Below, one piece after another: positions 6,007 through 8,625 of a stretch of DNA of 8,625 nucleotides (the first letter of the stretch is position 1; every line of letters starts with the position of its first letter). This DNA comes from Acidimicrobiaceae bacterium (lineage in GTDB: Bacteria; Actinomycetota; Acidimicrobiia; Acidimicrobiales; MedAcidi-G1), in NCBI GenBank assembly GCA_002699725.1, contig PACE01000044.1, positions 2,494-11,118 of the forward strand, read 5' to 3'. The translations under genes were made by a program, and so were the position numbers. The notes beneath the pieces are model-generated. The model had not been told where the DNA came from. It did no database searches and was given only the letters and a program-made list of their open reading frames with translations.

Positions 6007-6332
6007 ACGCCTACGACCCCCAGGCCCGGCGCGCCCGTAGCCGACCCGCCGTCGTGAGTCCGATCGACACCCTTCTCGGTGATCCCGAGGCGATCGACGA
6101 GTCCGACTCGGTGGCGTCACCGGTCGGAGGCGGCGTGGCCGGTGACGAAGTGGCCGAGGCCCCGGAGGCGGCTGCTGGCCGACCGGATGGCGAGGTGCGG
6201 CCGTTCGAGGCGCCTCCCATCGAACTGGCCGACGAGCACATCGACCGTCTGCACCGCTTTGGGGTCCTGGCCGCCTCGGCCGCGGTGCTGCTGGTGTTGG
6301 TGGCCCTGCGGAAGCGTCGGCGGTTGCGCTGA
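6003..6332 (+). CDS. Small tail-anchored membrane protein coupled to ParA
   Basis: I do not recognise a named family. The 109 residues have three parts. The N-terminus (1-20) is Arg-rich (ARRARSRP at 8-15) and is followed by SPIDTLLGDPE. A central acidic, Ala/Gly/Pro-rich, probably disordered stretch covers about 31-75. The C-terminus is a single hydrophobic helix (about 86-102, GVLAASAAVLLVLVAL) ending in the basic tail RKRRRLR. This layout predicts a C-tail-anchored inner-membrane protein with its N-terminus in the cytoplasm. The ATG overlaps the parA stop as ATGA, which predicts translational coupling and matched amounts. The basic start plus IDTLLGD resembles the N-terminal ParA-stimulating peptide of ParB proteins, which often read LDALLG. 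I infer, without proof, that it recruits or activates the ParA at the membrane. The function remains unknown. Confidence 0.75.
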   Translation: MNAYDPQARRARSRPAVVSPIDTLLGDPEAIDESDSVASPVGGGVAGDEVAEAPEAAAGRPDGEVRPFEAPPIELADEHIDRLHRFGVLAASAAVLLVLVALRKRRRLR

Positions 6333-6352
6333 CGATCCGAACGATGCGTCAG
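6329..6352. terminator. Candidate bidirectional terminator pairing two stop codons
   Basis: CTGACG (6329-6334) pairs with CGTCAG (6347-6352). Three more pairs follow, ATC (6335-6337) with GAT (6343-6345), across a one-base bulge and a 5-nt loop. The TGA of the tail-anchored protein gene (6330-6332) and the stop of the convergent nuclease gene (6349-6351) are in opposite arms and pair. Only 16 bp separate the genes, so the hairpin is the whole intergenic region. No T-tract is present. Confidence 0.4.
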
Positions 6353-7191
6353 TCGGTGGAGATCCCGAGCAGCCGACGGGCGGGGGCATCGTCCCTGAGT
6401 CGGTTCGCCGCTGCCCGCCTCCGGACCTCGTTGGCGCCGGGTTCACACCGGTCGACGTACGGGCACCAGCCGCAGAGGGGCCCGGGGGTCGGTTCGAACG
6501 AGTCGTTGGCACAGTCGGTGCCGAGCGCCTCCCAGGTCGCTGTCAGGGCCCCGGTGGTGGCGACGAGTTGCTCGTCGTCGACGCGGGTCTCCACGATTTC
6601 CCGATCGCCGCCGAGGAACAGGAGTCGGGCCCGGACGGGCCTTTCGCCCGTGTCGGCCTCGACGGCAGCGGTGTAGAGGAGCACCTGGGCGAGTGCCTCC
6701 TTGCGGCGATCCTGGCGGGGCGGCTTGCCGGACTTGTAGTCGGTGATGACCAGTCCGTCGTCGGCGTCGTCGAGTCGGTCGATGACTCCGCGAAACGGCA
6801 CGCCATCGAGGGCCGTGGAGACGTGCTGTTCGGTGGCGCGTACCGTCACCTGTGCAGGGTCCTCGAGTTGCCAGAGCGCCTCGATGGCCGACCATGCCTT
6901 CCAGCGGAACTGCAGTTCGGCTTCGGCATCGAGGTCGAGCGCCCTGAAGTCGCCTTGGGCGGCGGTCGAGGACCAGACCTCTTTTGCGAGTTGCCTGGCA
7001 CGGTCCGTGGTCCGGGCGTCGGCGGGTTTGTCGCAGAGGAGTTCGAGCACCCGGTGGGCGAAGCTGCCGACGAGGGCTGGTTCCCCGGGCGGATCGGGCA
7101 ACTTGTCGATATAGCGGTACTTCCACCGGAGCGGACACTGCCGGTAGGTGCCGGCAGCGGTCTGCGAGAAGTAGCGGGGAAGGTCGGCCAT
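6349..7191 (-). CDS. Stand-alone RecB-like PD-(D/E)XK nuclease, probable Fe-S protein
   Basis: This is a 280-residue single-domain nuclease of the RecB/AddB/Cas4 type. The N-terminus has the family entry motif FSQTAAGTYRQCPLRWKYRY (8-27). G42-S-F-A-H46 supplies the conserved histidine. The metal-binding core is D138 (FRGVIDRLDD), then D151-Y-K153 (ITDYKSGK). Q169 and Y173 in AQVLLYTAAV form the Q-x3-Y motif. Four cysteines, C19 and C240-x2-C243-x5-C249, match the 4Fe-4S clamp of AddB and Cas4 nucleases. Presumably it degrades or processes DNA ends. No helicase domain is attached, and no helicase or cas gene is in the window, so its partner is unknown. The ATG at 7191 fits the domain start; a GTG at 7251 would overlap the topoisomerase gene. 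It lies 25 bp downstream of that gene and is likely co-transcribed with it. Confidence 0.88.
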   Translation of the reverse strand: MADLPRYFSQTAAGTYRQCPLRWKYRYIDKLPDPPGEPALVGSFAHRVLELLCDKPADARTTDRARQLAKEVWSSTAAQGDFRALDLDAEAELQFRWKAWSAIEALWQLEDPAQVTVRATEQHVSTALDGVPFRGVIDRLDDADDGLVITDYKSGKPPRQDRRKEALAQVLLYTAAVEADTGERPVRARLLFLGGDREIVETRVDDEQLVATTGALTATWEALGTDCANDSFEPTPGPLCGWCPYVDRCEPGANEVRRRAAANRLRDDAPARRLLGISTD

Positions 7192-7216
7192 GTCGTGTCT
7201 CGGGGTCCGGCGCTGC

Positions 7217-8625
<1,409 letters not shown>

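Noticed and set aside
4899..6332. Long plus-strand open frame of 477 codons
   Set aside because: Most of it runs antisense to fpg or out of frame with parA, and its translation is Arg/Pro/Gly-rich shadow sequence. Only the last 110 codons, from the ATG at 6003, look like a real protein.
6349..7191. Cas4 of a CRISPR adaptation module
   Set aside because: The Fe-S nuclease motifs resemble Cas4, but no cas1, cas2 or repeat array is present. The protein is longer than typical Cas4 and sits by a topoisomerase gene.

Overview
The window is GC-rich, densely coded chromosomal DNA of an actinobacterium. A deep-branching high-GC group such as Acidimicrobiia is plausible, but the sequence alone does not settle this. 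Pointers are the methionine aminopeptidase, whose N-terminal extension resembles mycobacterial MetAP1c, the Rv0130-like MaoC hydratase, the RecB-like nuclease with a Cys pattern suited to an Fe-S cluster, and several starts that look leaderless. No rRNA, tRNA, insertion sequence, CRISPR array or phage gene was seen. This looks like core genome rather than an accessory island.

Layout, left to right: a ZnT9-like cation diffusion facilitator (minus strand) is divergent from a MaoC-type (R)-specific enoyl-CoA hydratase (plus). The type I methionine aminopeptidase map (plus) follows. It converges on a secreted coiled-coil protein with a DUF3048 domain (minus). Next is fpg/mutM, the 8-oxoguanine DNA glycosylase (minus). 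Divergent from fpg is a two-gene operon (plus): an orphan ParA ATPase whose stop overlaps (ATGA) the start of a 109-residue protein with a C-terminal membrane anchor. The operon converges on a stand-alone PD-(D/E)XK nuclease (minus). That gene lies just downstream of a type IIA topoisomerase B subunit (ParE/GyrB), whose 5' end runs off the right edge.

The right half (fpg, parA, nuclease, topoisomerase) groups genome-maintenance functions. The left half holds metal transport, acyl-CoA metabolism, protein maturation and an envelope protein. Three things go beyond ordinary annotation. First, the ParA-coupled tail-anchored protein has an Arg-rich N-terminus followed by a segment like the ParA-stimulating N-terminus of ParB; this could be a membrane-located ParA regulator. 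Second, four genes (map, DUF3048, fpg, parA) have a TANNNT box 6-7 nt before the start codon and no usable Shine-Dalgarno, which predicts leaderless mRNAs. Third, at several gene ends the stop codon lies inside an inverted repeat; at both convergent pairs the two opposing stop codons pair with each other, suggesting compact bidirectional terminators.
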